From assembly GCA_943789365.1 (NCBI GenBank), contig CALSTV010000001.1, positions 868,001-932,000 of the forward strand: a stretch of DNA of 64,000 nt. Direction: 5' to 3'. Under the pieces are notes generated by a model. The model was given only the letters and a program-made list of their open reading frames with translations, did no database searches and was not told the DNA's origin. This stretch comes from an uncultured Flavobacteriaceae bacterium. GTDB lineage: Bacteria; Bacteroidota; Bacteroidia; Flavobacteriales; Flavobacteriaceae. Numbering within the stretch: position 1 is the stretch's first letter; each line of letters begins with the position of its first letter. Positions 62,275 through 64,000 of the stretch are shown piece by piece. The position numbers and the translations under genes are program-made.

Positions 62275-62904
62275 TTATTTAGTTGGTTCTGCATCAGAAA
62301 TAATCTGAGGATATGCGTTTTTAATTTTCTTAATTACTGCTTTTAGCTGATCGTTATCTTTATCGTCTAACAAGAGTAATTCTTCATAACTCATACCCGC
62401 ATATTTTCCTTTTATATGCGTTTTCGCGTATCTATTTCTCAATTCAGTATAAGCCGCTAACAATTCATTTTGAACGGTTATATACATTCCATAAGAAGTT
62501 CCTCTATCACTTTGTACAGAAATAATTGCTTTGTTAGGGTGGTCAGACGAACTGTCTGAACGTTCACCGTTACAATAGTCACATTTCGTACCAGGAATAT
62601 TGTCTACTATTTTACCAATACCTCCACCATTGTCTAAGAAGTCAATAGTTGCTTGCTTGATATCTTTAATTTCCATTTCCTCATCTTCAACTAACAATTG
62701 ATCATTTCTATTGATGTTGATTTCAAAGATATTTTTCATTTTAACCACAGGTGGGTCAAAATTCTCTGGTGGTTTTTCAGATAATTTACGCGAGATTCCT
62801 GAGTCGACATCCATTGTTGTTGTGACCAAGAAAAAGATCAGTAACAAGAAAGCAATATCTGCCATGGAACCTGCATTAATTTCAGGGAGTTCTTTTCTTG
62901 CCAT
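62275..62904 (-). CDS. ExbD/TolR-family biopolymer transport protein (first copy, CxxC insert)
   Basis: 209 aa. The N-terminal helix SMADIAFLLLIFFLVTTTM carries the proton-path Asp. The periplasmic domain is longer than usual and contains an insert KCDYCNGERSDSSSDHP with a CxxC pair near 105-108, absent from the second copy. The length and insert fit one of the paired ExbD forms of Bacteroidota. It is 6 bp after the small membrane protein gene. Confidence 0.92.
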   Translation of the reverse strand: MARKELPEINAGSMADIAFLLLIFFLVTTTMDVDSGISRKLSEKPPENFDPPVVKMKNIFEININRNDQLLVEDEEMEIKDIKQATIDFLDNGGGIGKIVDNIPGTKCDYCNGERSDSSSDHPNKAIISVQSDRGTSYGMYITVQNELLAAYTELRNRYAKTHIKGKYAGMSYEELLLLDDKDNDQLKAVIKKIKNAYPQIISDAEPTK

Positions 62905-62910
62905 ACTAAT

Positions 62911-63369
62911 TTATTTTATGATTGATTTAACGCCTCCTAACAGGATAGAAGCTACAGCTGCGGCTCCTAATAGTACTGTATACCATATACCTGTACTTAC
63001 CCATTTCGAATTTGCACCTGCTTCACCTCCTTCTAAAACTTCACCTGTAACATCTGTCACGGCTGTATCTGGAGCTAAACCATAAGAAATAGCTAAAAAC
63101 ACTCCCAAAACAACGAGTCCTAATAATGTTTTTTTAAGCGCTGCTGGTTTTTTCAGCAAACTAAAGATAGAGAACAATACTGTAATAGAAGCTACTACAA
63201 TTAACAATCCGATAGAGAAGGAAACCAATGGTCCCACGATCCCTAAAGATCCACCTCCAGAAACGATCTCATCGTCTCCTGTGCTGATAATCTTATAGAA
63301 GAAATAAGCTGCTACAAGTGCTATCAACCCAACAAGGCCTTTTAATATATTTGTTAAATTCTTATTCAT
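62911..63369 (-). CDS. Small four-helix membrane protein of the ExbBD operon
   Basis: 152 aa with four hydrophobic helices (about 10-26, 44-68, 78-95 and 124-146) and Gly/Ser-rich loops. No enzymatic motif is visible. It lies 5 bp after the ExbB/TolQ gene and 6 bp before the first ExbD. Such a protein between ExbB and ExbD is common in Flavobacteriia, but its function is unknown. Confidence 0.8.
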   Translation of the reverse strand: MNKNLTNILKGLVGLIALVAAYFFYKIISTGDDEIVSGGGSLGIVGPLVSFSIGLLIVVASITVLFSIFSLLKKPAALKKTLLGLVVLGVFLAISYGLAPDTAVTDVTGEVLEGGEAGANSKWVSTGIWYTVLLGAAAVASILLGGVKSIIK

Positions 63370-63374
63370 TGTTT

Positions 63375-64000
63375 TTATTTTTTATGTTTAACCAAAAGGT
63401 CAATTAGTGAGATAGAAGCGTCTTCCATATCATTTACAATACCATCAACTTTAGAGATGATGTAGTTGTAAAATACCTGAAGAATAATAGCCACTACCAA
63501 ACCAAATACGGTTGTTAACAAGGCCACTTTAATACCTCCTGCTACTACTGTTGGTGAGATATCACCAGCTGCTTGAATCGAGTCAAAGGCACCAATCATA
63601 CCGATTACTGTTCCCATAAACCCAAGCATCGGAGCAAGTGCAATAAACAATGACAACCAAGAAATATTTTTCTCTAACAATCCCATTTGCACACCACCGT
63701 AACCTACAACTGCTTTTTCAGCTGCATCTACGCCCTCGTCTACTCTATCTAATCCTTGATAGAAAATAGAAGCAACAGGTCCTTTTGTATTTCTACAAAC
63801 TTCTTTCGCTGCATCAACACCACCAGAAGCCAATGCTTCATCAACACCATTTACCAATTTCTTAGTATTCGTTGTAGCCATATTCAAGTAAATAATTCTT
63901 TCAATAGCAATCGCTAAACCTAATATTAAAGCGACCAAAACAATACCCATAAAGAAGGGTCCACCTTCGATAAAACGTTGTTTTAAAACTTGGTGAAATG
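63375..64000 (-). CDS. MotA/TolQ/ExbB proton channel protein (5' end outside window)
   Basis: The visible part is about 208 codons: the open frame runs to the right edge, with FHQVLKQRFIEGGPFFMGIVLV upstream of the internal Met at 63950. The last three helices and ExbB motifs are present (GVQMGLLEKNISWLSLFIALAPMLGFMGTVIGM, split near the middle, then KVALLTTVFGLVVAI). It forms the proton channel with the two ExbD proteins. The start is not in the window. Confidence 0.93.
   Translation of the reverse strand, partial: FHQVLKQRFIEGGPFFMGIVLVALILGLAIAIERIIYLNMATTNTKKLVNGVDEALASGGVDAAKEVCRNTKGPVASIFYQGLDRVDEGVDAAEKAVVGYGGVQMGLLEKNISWLSLFIALAPMLGFMGTVIGMIGAFDSIQAAGDISPTVVAGGIKVALLTTVFGLVVAIILQVFYNYIISKVDGIVNDMEDASISLIDLLVKHKK

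Overview
The window looks like a chromosomal segment of a marine member of the Flavobacteriaceae (Bacteroidota). The evidence is AT-rich DNA, promoters of the Bacteroidota type (TAnnTTTG -7 boxes, often with a TTG about 21-22 nt upstream), a type IX secretion sorting domain, a fused CcoNO oxidase subunit, paired ExbD proteins, and Flavobacteriia-style gene neighbourhoods. I see no rRNA, tRNA, CRISPR array, prophage or insertion sequence. Almost all of the sequence is ordinary chromosomal coding DNA.

Layout. 1-2.4 kb: end of a PadR-type regulator, then a PspC membrane protein and a head-GIN lipoprotein. 2.5-6.5 kb (minus): M23 peptidase, MerR regulator, LemA, TPM, Bax-inhibitor-1 and a second TPM protein. 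6.6-9.3 kb: alaS. 9.3-10.6 kb: a doubtful small ORF and a LacI-type regulator. 10.7-17.7 kb (minus): a six-gene operon of flavoprotein, polyferredoxin, YwqK/MORN-like protein, DPM1-like GT2, CslA-like processive GT2 and a GT-C membrane glycosyltransferase. Divergent from it at 17.9-21.1 kb are an outer-membrane barrel, a GH113-like (beta-mannanase family) lipoprotein and a short Omp85 protein. Together these suggest synthesis, export and trimming of a beta-mannan-like glycan. 21.2-24 kb: an orphan solute-binding lipoprotein, a fatty acid hydroxylase and ttcA.

24.4-29.9 kb (minus) is a nearly complete arsenosugar operon: DUF547 protein, ArsS radical SAM enzyme, rhodanese, TIGR04282 transferase, a secreted DM13/T9SS protein, purine nucleoside phosphorylase and ArsM. 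29.9-42.5 kb holds housekeeping genes (queuosine-precursor transporter, fabD, galE, aminotransferase, patatin-Omp85, uvrC, 5-FCL, ppc). 42.9-43.7 kb has two unknown small genes.

44-53.6 kb is a cbb3-type cytochrome oxidase locus: an Fnr-like regulator gene broken by one extra base in an A7 run, then ccoI, ccoS, ccoNO, ccoQ, ccoP, ccoG, ccoH and a SafE-like protein. Two FNR-type palindromes (TGAT-N4-ATCA) lie at plausible promoter positions, and ccoNO appears to lack an ATG start. 53.7-64 kb: RND/MMPL exporter, a second fatty acid hydroxylase, asnS, rpoN, a PAP2-like membrane protein, a porin-like protein, and an ExbB/ExbD energy-transduction operon that runs off the window.

Intergenic DNA carries several unrelated tandem repeats with periods of about 24, 6, 7 and 16 nt, and two copies of a 20-nt REP-like palindrome. 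These are the main non-genic structures.
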